From: Cycas panzhihuaensis
Lineage: Eukaryota; Cycadophyta
Assembly: GCA_023213395.1 (NCBI GenBank)
Contig: CM041465.1
Location: 165,423,741 to 165,487,740, forward strand
Direction: 5' to 3'
DNA: 64,000 nt
Both the position numbers and the translations under genes were made by a program. How positions within the stretch are numbered: the stretch's first letter is position 1; each line of letters opens with the position of its first letter. This document shows positions 21,561-32,620 of this stretch, piece by piece. The notes under the pieces are model-generated. The model did no database searches. It was not told the origin of the DNA and saw only the letters and a list, made by a program, of their open reading frames with translations.

Positions 21561-23867
21561 AATATGGTTTGTCTTATTTTATTTCTTATTTTAGTTTGTG
21601 TTCACTTTGTTTTCTTCCTTTTTGTTATCTTTTCATTTTTGTTTCTTTTTTTTTCTTTTTTGGGTTTTGATATGATAATAATAAAGAAACAAAACCAAGA
21701 AAGTAAGACAAATCTAAGCAATCAGAGAGACTAAAAGATCAAATCCACATATATATTTTTTATTTTTAATTTTTAGTAATCAAAAGTAAATAATCTAGAA
21801 AAGATGCATGCAAGTTTTCTCTCTCTCTCTCTTTTTTTTTTTTTTTTAATTTTTAAAAATAAAAGATGCACATGCAACTATGAAATAACCTTCCTACATG
21901 AAATATGCACACTTCATTTCAAAAGGGAATGATACTACCAAATGCTAAAACATGTTATATGAGCTTTGTGTAAGGTTTCCAAAGAGATCAATTAACACAC
22001 AAAACTTATCAACATACTTCATCTTTTATGCATGCAACTAATTCTTTATAAAGAGGTTATGAATGATGCAAAGAGAAGAAGAGATTTTAAAGATATTACT
22101 ACTATTTACAAATGATTTTCAGACCTATGAGATGATAGACAAATAATAAATCTGAACCACAACTTTCACATGAAAAACTAGTCCTAATGGTTCTATCACA
22201 ATTGGAGTAGTAAGAGCTCCAAAAGGATCCTTGAACCCTTTGCAAAACTAAAAAATTAGAGATGTTTTTACTATGCAATATTCTTAACTTTTCTTTTAAA
22301 AGGTAAAGCAACCAACTTGAAAGTGAAAATCAATGGAACCATTATGAGAAAAGAACTTCTTTCCTATTATAATAAATACCCCATAATGATAGTTTTCTTT
22401 TCAGTTGATTAATTTTCTTCCATAAACTTTCCTTCAAAGCAAATTAAAGAAGAAGAATAATAACCAAAAGAGGCTAAACTATAGCCCAATAATGTCAAAA
22501 GAGAGTGACAAATCAATTGAAATATAGACTGCTATAAAAGAGTAGGAAGGGATAGCTAGATGAATGGTGGAGAGATGACCATGTTTCACCCTAGTCTAAC
22601 CCTTAAAGAACCCCACAAAGGGTTGGCCTTTTAGTGTATATTTTAGAGTTTAAAATAAATATAAGATCACTATAGAAATCAACCAAAGAAAAGAAGACTT
22701 TTTTAGCCAAGATCACCTTCAAAGTAATGTGAAATAAACTAGAAAATTAATAGGAAAGACCTTACCAAATTGGAAGAAATTTAAGGTATAAAACTTGATG
22801 AGAATCCAAAAGATTAAAGCTTAGGCTATCAACAGTTGAATATTAGTAAGACAACATCAAAACTCCTTCAATATTTCATCCATAAGTCTTAAAAAAATCC
22901 AACTTTCACACTCACAGTAGTAGTCTTTAAGAAATCTCCAAGAAACTTAAAAAATCCACATAAAACTTGAGCAAAATCACTACTAACTCTCTATAAACAA
23001 TCACATAAGACTCAACATCATTCTTGAGCATTGAAGAGATTAAATCCCACCAAATCTAGGCAGTGGCATGTAAACTTTTAGTACACTAGCTGAGTTTTGT
23101 ATGCATGACAGTAAAAAATATGATCGATTGTATTTTTTACCTACAAAAATATGATTTTACTCTAAAACTATGATAGGTCATATTTTTGGCAGTGCCAAAA
23201 ATGTGATAACTATGGAGATAAATTTTGATTAAAAAACATCAAAATTTTATATTAAATAAGGATTAGATCATAAAAATGGCTCTATCAATGAGTAGATAAA
23301 CTAAGAATAAGGTGAAAAGCATTAAATACAAGCCCAAAAAGATAACAAATAATAAAATTGGGTGAAATCTTGAAAAATGATGTAAAGAAAAAAAAAATGA
23401 AGGAAGCATAAGGTCAAATTAATTATGAAAGAAAACTTTGATGCCATAATTTACGTCATCGACAGATAATAGTAAAAGATACGAGTCATATCATCATTCA
23501 TCATACTTCATTACATGAAATTCATACATTGCTTCAACAAAATATGGCCTAATTTATGATCAGGCAAAATCCATCAATCATCTTCTATAAAATTATACAT
23601 AAACAAGTTAAAACTTACCGATACTAGTTAAATACAAATTAGAAGTCTAGGTTTTGGTGAAACATTTTCCCCCTTGACACCTAAAGCTCCTATTTTGAAA
23701 AGGGAGATAGGATGGTGAGAGGTGGCAATGATACAAGTGGTCATTTCTTTGGTCAAGGTGATAAGAACCAAATGAAGTACATTCATAATGAGGTAACACA
23801 ACTCTATAATCTAACATGAAATAAAATATGTATGCCAACAAGATTAAATAAAGTTCCTACTAGCAAA
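21561..23867. other. AT-rich region without recognisable gene
   Basis: It contains poly-T and (CT)n tracts (21822-21848) and no domain that I can identify on either strand. Copia 4 gag and integrase should lie here if the element were complete, but I cannot read them. The right half (from about 22450) has one reverse copy of the CATAGTTTAGCCTC motif and a 13-base inverted repeat (23179-23205), so it may be gypsy 3' region. Confidence 0.5.
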
Positions 23868-24240
23868 TCTACCTAAAAAAACTAGGTTTCTAACTCCAAA
23901 AGACCAATATTTATACCTCTTGACTAAAAGAACTAGGCACTTAATTTCCATAAATCTACCCAAAAGGACTGGGTATCTAACATCACTAAAAACTTACCCA
24001 AAAGGACTAGGTATCAATTAATATCAAGAACTTACCCAAAAAGACTAGGTATTCATCACGAAAATGTCACTATTTTTACCTTTTACCCAAAAGAACTAGG
24101 CATTTAATGCCACCAAACATCTACCTAGTGCCCACAAATTGGATGAGACTTCATTATCATACAACACGCCCATAAACTAGATGGGACTTCATCGCCAAAT
24201 TCTTATGAACTAGATGGGACTCTACTATATAACTAGTCAT
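23868..24240. repeat. minisatellite array 1
   Basis: Six imperfect copies of TACCCAAAAGGACTAGGTAT at about 23870, 23920, 23956, 23993, 24032 and 24082 (spacing 36 to 50), followed by three copies of ACTAGATGGGACTTCAT at about 24132, 24172 and 24207 (spacing 35 to 40). The copies differ from each other, so the array is old. Confidence 0.8.
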
Positions 24241-24302
24241 AGTTTCTCTCTCTTTAACCATACATTGAAGGGAAATCTTTTTGTTGGAGTAAAAAGGATA
24301 AA

Positions 24303-24630
24303 CTATCATAGTTTACTAGCTCATCAATAGGTGACTTTTCAGAGAAAACCCATCTTAGTTTAGCCTCGTTAACCAGGTGAGTGCTTTCATAGGTTGATTA
24401 TCTTAATTTAGTCTCATTAACAATTAAATTTGAAGGTTTCCTATCATAGTTTAGGCTCATAAATAGGTAAAAGAGACTCAGGGCATAGTTCTTATCATAG
24501 TTTTAGCTCATTAATAGGTGAAAGTAGGTTCAAAGCTAAATCTTGTCATAGTTTAGGTTTATCAACAAGCAAAGGCAAGCTTAAAGCATCAATCCTATCA
24601 TGGTTTAGACTCATTAATAGGCACAAAGGC
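24303..24630. repeat. minisatellite array 2, CATAGTTTAGGCTC family
   Basis: About seven imperfect copies of CATAGTTTAGGCTCATTAAT followed by AGGTGAAAG. Starts lie near 24307, 24352, 24400, 24444, 24492, 24543 and 24594, a period close to 50 bases. The same core occurs in the array at 35738-36165 and as single copies elsewhere in the window. Confidence 0.85.
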
Positions 24631-24734
24631 TTGGAGTATAGTTCCTTTTTGAGATAAACATAAAAAAATAGTATGTGAAGTAGATTTTGATGATAGATCA
24701 TATCTCTAAAGGGAAGAATAATGTAATGCACTAA

Positions 24735-25650
24735 TATTAGATGAACTCCATGGAGCAATGTTCTTCACATCATTGGACTTATGCTCAGGATACCATCAAA
24801 TCAAGATCAAAGTAAAAGATGCTTATAAAACTGTATTTCGTACACATGAAGGTCACTATGAATTTTTAGTCATGCCATTTGGCTTGACTAATGCCCCATC
24901 CACCTTTCAAGGACTCATGAATAAACTATTTTGGCCTTACTTAAGGAAGTTAATGTTAGTTTTTTTTTATGACATTTTGATCTTCAGTCGTACATGGGAA
25001 GACCATCTTTAGCATGTTGATAAGGCATTATAGGTGCTCGCAGACAACCAACTTTATGCAAAAAAATTAAAATGTCAATTTAGGCAAACAGAAATAGAAT
25101 ATTTGGGCCATATTATCTCTCAAGAAGGAGTCAAGGTGAATCCTAAGAAAATAGCAGTTATCACAAACTGGCCTAAACCTAAAAACATCAAGGGCCTTCG
25201 TGGATTCTTAGGAATCATAGGATATTATCGAAAGTTTATTCAAGGCTATGCAAGGATTGCTTCCCCTTTAATCAACTTGTTAAAAAAGGATTCCTTTCAT
25301 TGGAATGATAAGGCCTCTAAAGCATTTGAACACCTAAAGCTAGCTTTAACTACCACTCCAATCCTTGTAACACCAGACTTTACAAAGACCTTCACCATTG
25401 AATGTGATGCATCAGGGCAAGGCATTGGAGCAGTCCTAATGCAAGAAGGAAAACCTTTGGCCTTTGAAAGTCATCAACTTACACCCAAGGAACAAGTCAA
25501 ATCCACCTATGAGAAGGAGATGTTAGTAATTCTTCATGCAATTAGGAAATGACGACAATATTTATTGGGAACATATTTCTAAATTAAAACATACCATGAT
25601 AGCTTAAAATATTTTCTATCTCAAAGGATAGCATATGAGGAACAACAAAA
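24735..25650 (+). pseudogene. Ty3/gypsy chromovirus RT and RNase H
   Basis: Plus-strand gypsy pol, well preserved over about 270 residues. [39 protein letters not shown], then the catalytic loop [17 protein letters not shown] (24955-25010). The loop should carry two Asp; the first is Tyr here, which kills activity. IEYLGHIISQEGVKVNPKKI, LRGFLGIIGYYRKFIQGYA and FHWNDKASKAFEHLK follow. RNase H: FTIECDASGQGIGAVLMQEG with the catalytic Asp, then STYEKEMLVILHAIRK with the catalytic Glu. The 5' part of RT, protease and gag are missing. The frame runs from 24758 to 25552 with only one stop near 25011. Confidence 0.9.
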
Positions 25651-25654
25651 ATGG

Positions 25655-25998
25655 GTCAACCTCGATTTTATGGGCCTTACAAAAATCTCAAGAAGATTGG
25701 TAAAGTTGCATATGCCTTGGACTTACCACCACTATCAAGGATCCATAATGTCTTTCATATTTCATGTCTCAAGAAGGTAATTGGGCAACAAGTATAAGTT
25801 CAAATAAAATTACCTATCTTAAATGAGGAGGGGCAACTTCAACTCATTCCAGAATGTATCATCGACTAAAGAATTCAACATCTATGATCCAGACAAATCA
25901 TTGAGTATCTCATCAAATGGAAACAACTTCTGCGAGAAGATGCAACCTAGGAGAATGAACAATTTATCCTAGAGCACCCTGAGATCACCAAGCTTTGA
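25655..25998 (+). pseudogene. chromovirus integrase tail with GPY/F module and chromodomain
   Basis: Directly after RNase H the frame changes to the end of integrase: [20 protein letters not shown] (GPY/F module), [20 protein letters not shown], then a chromodomain with IIEYLIKWKQLLREDAT and ENEQFILEHPEITKL. Chromodomains in these elements direct insertion to heterochromatin by reading histone marks. The zinc-binding and catalytic core of the integrase (about 250 residues) are missing between KWVNL-type RNase H sequence and RFYGPY, so the element carries an internal deletion. Stops replace Gln, Arg or Trp codons. Confidence 0.8.
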
Positions 25999-26013
25999 GG
26001 GAAAAGTTTTTTT

Positions 26014-26022
26014 AAGGGGGGG
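26014..26022 (+). promoter_or_regulatory. chromovirus polypurine tract
   Basis: AAGGGGGGG follows the chromodomain frame and precedes the LTR by four bases. Confidence 0.65.
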
Positions 26023-26026
26023 ACCT

Positions 26027-26394
26027 TATTAGGGATCCAACCCCTAACTTACCTTCTATTATATTTTCTTATATCTTTTACTTCTTCTCTCTCTTATATC
26101 TTTTATTTCTTCTACTTCTTCCCTTTTCTTAATATCCCACATGCATAAGTAGAAGGCTGTGTAGTGGTCATTAAGTACTATATATATTCATGTAATATCC
26201 CACATGTATAAGGAGGAGGTTGAGTAGTAAGCATAGAGCCATATATATATTTATGTAATCCTTAGAGCATGGTATCTTAAATATCATTGTTATTTCATGT
26301 AATTGGGAGGTTGCCCTCTCGAAGGGTATTGCAATACAAGTGCTCTTTTGGAGTTATTTACTTATTATATTGGTGTGCAATTATCATTAAGGAG
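26027..26394 (+). repeat. chromovirus 3' LTR
   Basis: It begins TATTAGGGATCC (original TG presumably decayed to TA) behind the purine tract and has TATA-like ATATATATA runs near 26180 and 26245. A TGGTATC motif, the start of a tRNA-Met primer site, follows at 26395 and another occurs at 26269. The right end is uncertain and could be either. Confidence 0.5.
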
Positions 26395-26429
26395 TGGTAT
26401 CCTAATATGCTACCTTCTAACATTGATAG

Positions 26430-26850
26430 ATCTCATCCAAGAAGTAGAAGTTTGAGCTATGGAATGAGAGATCCTTTATATTGTTCCTATTATCATAGAA
26501 GTGGTTATTTTAAATATGGACCACCCACCAAAGGGAGTGTCTATAACATAATAGAATCAAGGGACATTAATAGATTATTTTTATCCAACTTCACTACTAA
26601 GGAAGAAGAAGACAATAGTTGGTATATTTACTCAAGTTCTTCAACCCACATGACCCATAAGGAATACCTATTTTGGACCTTAGATAAAGATAGGAAGGGA
26701 TTCATAATGTTTGGCAATGATACCTCCCATGAATTAGTTGGTAGAGGTAATATAGCCCTCATGATAGATGTAGGAGAATATAGACATCTTGATGATATCT
26801 TGTATGTCCCAACTTTAAAGAAAAATTTATTATCTATAATGTAGGTAATG
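26430..26850 (+). pseudogene. copia 5 gag end and protease
   Basis: The open frame shows the gag zinc knuckle as LYCSYYHRSGYFKYGPP. Compared with the C-x2-C-x4-H-x4-C pattern seen in copia 3, a Cys and the His have become Tyr. The protease then reads WYIYSSSSTHMTHKEYLF, where the catalytic Asp before the Ser is Tyr, so it is inactive. LDDILYVPTLKKNLLSI closes the segment. This part is unbroken over about 180 residues (26287-26844), including some non-gag sequence at its start. Confidence 0.85.
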
Positions 26851-27900
26851 GGGCAAGACTACAAAGTTCTATTTGACAATAGCAAGTGTGTAATCAAGGA
26901 TAAAAGAAGAAACAAAGTAGTAGTAGCAAAAGGAAAAATGACCAAAGATTAATTATTCAAACTCATTCTTTCTCCTTTGGATACCTATGCTCTAAAAACT
27001 ATAGCTAAAGTAGATAGCAAATTATGGCATAGGAGATTTGGCCATCTTAACTATAATAGTTTAGACCTTATAAAAAGAATAGATAGGGTAAATGGATTAC
27101 CATATATTGAAGTAGACAAAGACCTATGTGAAGGATGCCTTCTTAGTAAATAACATAAGTAAAGTTTCCCATACTTTAGTCATCGAGCATTAGGTCCACT
27201 TCAACTAGTGTATACTGATATCTATGGTCCAATGAATATTCTCTCATTAGTAGGAGTTCAATACTTTATCACATTCATTGATTATTTCATAAGGAAGATA
27301 TGGGTATTTTTCCTCAAATTCAAATTAGATGTATTTCAACACTTTGTTGACTTCAAAACCTTTGTGGAGTGACAAAGTAAATACAAGTTACCTTTTTTAA
27401 GATTAGATAATAGGATACAATTTATCTCTAATGAATTTAAGGCTTATTATATTCACCATGGTATTAGAAGACAACTCACTAATCCCTACACCTTACAATA
27501 AAATGATGTAGCAAAGAGAAAGAATTATATAATAGTTGAAATATCTAGGTACATGTTAAAGGATAAGAATTTGGGACATAGATTTTAGGTTGAAGTAGTA
27601 CATACAACTGTCTATTTACTCAACAGGTGCTCCACCAAAGCCCTTAGGTGGAAAACTCCTAAAGAAGCTTAGACTTGCTACAAACCAAGCATACATCACC
27701 TTAAAGTCTTCAGATGCCTATAATATGCTCACGTTCTTGATCAACAGAGATTTAAGTTAGATGATCATAGCATCAAATGTATATTCCTTGGCTATAGCGA
27801 AACATCCAAATCATACAAAGTTTATGACCCTAAGTTAAAAAATATCATGTTAAGTAAAGATGTTAAATTCCAAGAGGATGCTTATTATTAAGATATTCAA
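26851..27900 (+). pseudogene. copia 5 integrase
   Basis: The pre-integrase block LWHRRFGHLNYNSLDLI and LCEGCLLSK keep the zinc ligands. Core: YFITFIDYF (first Asp kept), LRLDNRIQFISNEF (second Asp kept, the usual GEF changed to IQF), and the block with the catalytic Glu reads NDVAKRKN, Glu to Lys (G to A type). It continues with TTVYLLNRCSTKALRW and FKLDDHSIKCIFLGYSETSK. Several TAA, TAG and TGA stops lie at former Gln or Trp codons. Confidence 0.85.
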
Positions 27901-29115
27901 GAAAAGATGAAGGAAGTTGTAATCAAGTTTGATAAATCATCCAAATCCAAGTATGTGCCTCCTATGTTTGACTCTAGAAGAGTCATCAATGAACCTAGTG
28001 GGGAGGGAATTTCCTCTCAACCTCTACAAAAAAATATTCCAAAATGGGTTCAATGGAATTATGACTTAAGCAACATATTGGACAATAATTATAGATCTGC
28101 ATGCTTACATGGGGTTAATTTTACCCTTATGAGCAAAGTATTAGAAACTCATGAGCCTCAAACCTTTGATGAGGCCAATAAATATGCATCTTGGTGAAAG
28201 GTAATGGAAGATGAATACCATTCCATTGTTAAAAATGACACTTGGGAGTTAGTTTATTTACCTCTAAATAAAAAGGCTATTGGCACCAAATGGATCTACA
28301 AAACCAAGTTTTTTTAAATGTATCTATTGATAAATATAAGGCTAGATTGGTTGCTAAGGGTTATGCTTAAAAAGAAGGCATTGACTACAATGAAACGTTT
28401 CACCAATTACTTGGATAGAAATATTTAGAATGATAATGAGCTTAGCCACCCAAATGGGTTAGAAAGTCTACCAAATGGATGTTAAAAGTGCCTTCCTCAA
28501 TGGATATATTGAAGAGGATATTTATATCACTCAACCCCTTAGTTTTGAAGTCAAGGGGGTAGAAAACAAAGTGTATAAACTTAAAAAGTCACTCTATGGA
28601 TTAAAATAAGAACTTAGGGATTGGTATTCCTTCATAGGCAAATACTTTATAGATCAAGGTTTTGAAAGATCTCAAGTAGATCCTAATCTGTATATTTAAA
28701 TCAATTGAGACTCAATCCTAATAGTAGGACTTTATGTAGATGACCTTGTATATACTAGAAATGACTCTCACTTATTATGATAATTCAAGGATGCTATGTG
28801 TAAAGAATTTGAGATGATAGATTTGGGGCTAATGCATTACTTCCTAGGCTTGGAAGTATGGCAAGACAAGAAGGGTATTTTTATTTCCCAATGGAAATAT
28901 ACCCTAGATTTATTACAAAAGTTTAGGATGACTGACTGTAAACCTTTGGAAACTCTAGTAGAAACTAGAATCAAGCTCTCTAAGTTAGATGATTCTACAT
29001 CAGTTGATCCTACACTCTACAGACAACTAATCGACAACTTGATATATTTGACATCCACTCAACTTAATATAATATAATTTGTTAGTGTTGTGTCTAGATT
29101 TATACAAGATCCAAA
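27901..29115 (+). pseudogene. copia 5 reverse transcriptase with linker
   Basis: The linker ORF 27907-28197 leads into RT: EDEYHSIVKNDTWELVYLPL, KKAIGTKWIYKTKF, then after a frameshift [21 protein letters not shown] blocks and LYVDDLVYT near 28735-28750 (YVDD intact in its frame). The open stretch 28796-29077 covers CKEFEMIDLGLMHYFLGLEV, ISQWKYTLDLLQKFRMTDCK and LTSTQLNI. Broken by at least three frameshifts. Confidence 0.85.
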
Positions 29116-29685
29116 GACCACCCATTAGCAAGCAATAAAAAGAATTCTTCACTATCTTAAAGGAACTTTAGAATATGGGTTATACTATAAAGCTTCATAA
29201 AAATTTTGGTTGACAGGTTATACAGACTTAAATTAGGTAGGTGACATTAATGATAGGAAATCAAAGATAGATTATATATTTAGTATGGGATCAACATCTA
29301 TAGCATGGAGTACTAAGAAACAAAACACAAATTTCTTATCGACAACTGAGGTAGAGTACAAAGTAGCAGTTACAGGTGCATGTAAACTAGTTTGGCTAAG
29401 AAGACTACTACAAGATTTTTAGCTAAAACAAAAAGGTCCCACAAGAATTTGGTGTGATAATCAAAGCACTATTTAGATGGTAAAGAATCTAATTTTTTAT
29501 GGTAGAATAAAATACATCAAGACTCAGCATCACTTCATTCAAGAACTAGTACAAGCAGAAGAGATTAAATTCACCTATTGTAACACTGAAGACCAAGTAG
29601 TGAATATCTTCATAAAAGCATTCAGCAAAGTTAAATTTCAAAAATTTAGAGACAGTTTGGGCGTTATTCATATTAGGCATTATAG
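29116..29685 (+). pseudogene. copia 5 RNase H
   Basis: RNase H with blocks for GDINDRKS, TTEVEYKVAVTGA (catalytic Glu), an IWCDNQS-like stretch and the open tail 29477-29700, which reads MVKNLIFYGRIKYIKTQHHF and later EIKFTYCNTEDQVVNIF. It ends next to the purine tract AGGGGAGAA (29684-29692). Confidence 0.8.
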
Positions 29686-29692
29686 GGGAGAA

Positions 29693-30045
29693 TGTCAGGA
29701 TAATACCCAATGTACGTTTGTAACTGTGTACTTAGGGCCTCTCAAAGCCACCTTTGGGGCTCCCTAGGGCACCTCGGGCCACATAATAGCCGTTATAAGC
29801 CACCCAAGATACTGATGGATTACTATTAAGGTATGTGCTTATTTATTACTTTTATTTTTTAATACTAATTTGATTTATTATCAAGTTGGGTTGAGGTGCT
29901 TGTTACCTCCCTAAAATCTCTTATAAAATGGGTGGGAATACCTCCCTAGTATTTTTTAACATTGCCCTCGAATTAATTGGAATTATTAACTCAAAGTGAG
30001 CTACAATGCACTTACCAAGTTAATCGTCCTGCTCTGCTCCTCACA
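29693..30045 (+). repeat. copia 5 3' LTR
   Basis: It starts TGTCAGGATAATACCC directly behind the purine tract and ends CTCCTCACA, length 353. It keeps the TG and CA ends that the copia 3 LTRs have lost, and shares with them the GGGCC-CTCAAA, CCACCTTTG and GGGTGGGAATACCTCCC blocks. Confidence 0.8.
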
Positions 30046-32129
30046 TGTCCTTCAACTTTTATAATTTAGGATGGTATTATTATTATAGTTTTAATAGTGT
30101 ATATTCAAATATATTATAGTCTCAATAATCTATATTTAGATGTCTGATAGTGTTAATAATTTATATATAAAATTATAGTAGTCTCAATGATTTTAGGCTA
30201 TATGCAGAAGTATCTAAGACTTATGAAAGAGGATGTACCTAGTTTTATAGGCCTCTCAATAAACTTCCTAGTCATTACTATAACTTGACCCAATCTCTCA
30301 AGGCACTAACTATGGAGGAAATTTGTACCTATAATCATGATAACTATGTTGGGGTATTTATGAGGAGTAACTTCCTGGTGTTAAATGCTAATGGGTACTT
30401 TGTAAGAATAAGTGGCCATTAGTTTTCCTATGCTAAGTAAGTCAAAGAAACGTATAAGGATCCTCTAATATGCCCAAAGATATATGGAGGCTCAATTTCA
30501 TAGCTAATTCTATTTAAGGCCTATGTAAATAGAGATAATTGCTTCACTTCATGAATGGGTATATACTGATATACATTTAGCCCAAAATGATAGATTCCTA
30601 TGACCTTTAAAGACCCCTAGTAGGGTCTCTATATAATAACTAAGGGATATGGGAGGGTGAAACTCTTGTTACTCACTTGAAATTGATCACAAAAATTTAG
30701 AAAATAGTAGCATCATAGAAATAAAAATAGAAGTATGAGAGGGTTTCTATAATTTTTAATGAGGGGGGAAAAATTTTCCACTTTACTGTACTCTTTTTGT
30801 TACTCTTGCTTTCTCTTAATCTTATTTTAATGTTATGGATGACCTACAACTCAGCTCTAATACTACTTAGGATGTGTCTTTCCTAACTATTTACTCATAC
30901 ATAGAAATGATAATGAAAATAAATAGAAAATATGGCATATATATTGATACTAGAAAACCAATTATAGAAATGAAGTATACCAAAGAGCACCAAATGAACA
31001 CAAAAAGAAATTGAAGAGTGTCAAAGTATAATTCTCTTAAGAGAAGATAATTATACAACACCCTTCTTCTACAATCTGTGACCCTTAAATAGACAAAAGA
31101 GGGCCTTTTCCATGCAATCCTATTGGTAGGCTAAATGACCTTTTATTTTATTAGTGAATTTAATGGCCCACATACAAAAGTTAATAATTAACACTTAACC
31201 TCCTAGTTCCTTAGTCATGAGTGCTAGTATCCTAGTTTTGTTAACCACATATGGTTATGAAACATAAAGATGAGAGAATAGTGATAGTCACAAATATAAT
31301 AACTATATATTTAAAACTAAAGACACATTAGAAGTTGCCAACGAAAGGTAGCCTCTAATATTCCATCATAATGTAATGATACCTACTTATTCCATAAGTA
31401 GAGAAGTTGATGTAGATGAATAGTTAATGAAATTTTGGAATGTATTCATGTCCTTTACATTATCAATAATCAATATCAGGCAAGTATCACTATAGAATAG
31501 ATTAAAGGATTGTTATATATTTGGGCATTGACATACAAACAAAAGCATCTAATGATCACTAGTTTTGGTACTAACCAAAATCCATGTCCATATATACTAC
31601 CTAATAAAAGATTAGTTATGCCTTTAAGAGAATTAATTCCATTCATAACTTCTAAACCCCTAATTAAGGAGGGATTATAGAAATCCAAAAAAAGATCCTA
31701 GGGGCTTTTCTATGACTACATAAAAGAAGGGGAAATGAGACACTCATGCGTTTGTCCTAAGAGGAAGTAAGTATACATAATAAAAGTAGATGATGACCAA
31801 GAAGAATAACTAGAGGAGATGTAAATAGATATGTTAGATGACCAATAATATGAATAGATATTGAATACTCAAGTCTTTAATAATAGGCAACCTAAAATCT
31901 GCATGATGCCATGTTAAGAATTTAATGACCTAATACCATTAAGGTATATGTATATATTTAGAAGCTAATAGTATTGATTGATATAAGAAGCACCCCTAAC
32001 TTTATTGGCATTAATATTGCCAAAAGGTTAGGCCTTTATATAGATAAGGATAAAAATTTGGCATCATAATATATAGAGGAGATTCAATTACTTGTAAAGG
32101 AGAAATTAGGTATTAACAAACTCAACTAG
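30046..32129. other. region without clear gene
   Basis: AT-rich sequence. Some plus-strand stretches could be decayed gypsy gag, since a gypsy protease/RT junction follows on the same strand at 32130, but I cannot point to a reliable motif. Confidence 0.4.
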
Positions 32130-32620
32130 GAAAGTTATCAATATTCATAGATTTTTACACTTTTGAACATTGGGGGGTTTAATGTGGTAATGTGAGTTAA
32201 ATAGTTGAGAATCCTTTGAATGGATAGACTCAATTATAATGAAAACTTCATTTATTTCCATATAAATGGGTAGCTATGTGAGATTACAGGAATTGAGACA
32301 CTAAGATCATTGATAATGCCTATAGAAAAAAGGGTTAAATTGCTATGTAAAGGTCATGTAAGTTTCAAAGGTAGTATATTTACAATCCAAGGGGTAGAAC
32401 AAAAGTAATCACTAAATGACTAACAATAAAAGAAAATAGATAAGCTACTAGGTCAATATCTAAAAGTATTCTAAGACTTATACAACACATTACCACCACC
32501 TAGAAGTATAGAATACATAATCAAGATTGAGTTAGTGAAGAGCCCTATAATAGTCAAGCCACATCAACATAGCCAAAAATATAATATAGATATAGAAATA
32601 CTAATATATGAGCTCATGGA
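32130..32620 (+). pseudogene. gypsy protease end and RT start
   Basis: The plus-strand reading LNIGGFNVVM, then VK and LRIL, corresponds to the gypsy protease end (F-D-V-V-L-G-x-x-W-L). Further on NTLPPPRSIEYIIKIE, IIVKPHQHSQKYN and IEILIYELM is the well known opening of gypsy RT (L-P-P-x-R-x-x-D/E-H-x-I, then R-P-Y-R-x-x, then E-x-x-x-x-E-L). It stops at 32620, exactly where the long direct repeat A1 begins, so A interrupted this older gypsy copy. I could not find its continuation after 51296. Confidence 0.7.

Larger units (their letters stand above)
26430..30045 (+). mobile_element. Ty1/copia retrotransposon 5, 5'-truncated, relative of copia 3
   Basis: It begins in the middle of gag next to the chromovirus LTR and runs through protease, integrase, RT, RNase H, purine tract and 3' LTR on the plus strand. 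Protein blocks match copia 3 closely (for example SSKSKYVPP and GHLNYNSL), and the LTRs are related, so both belong to one family. The 5' LTR and the front of gag are absent. Confidence 0.9.

Noticed and set aside
24303-24630. CRISPR-like array (short repeats of regular spacing)
   Set aside because: Repeats are degenerate, spacers are themselves related, there are no cas genes, and the context is plant retroelement DNA.
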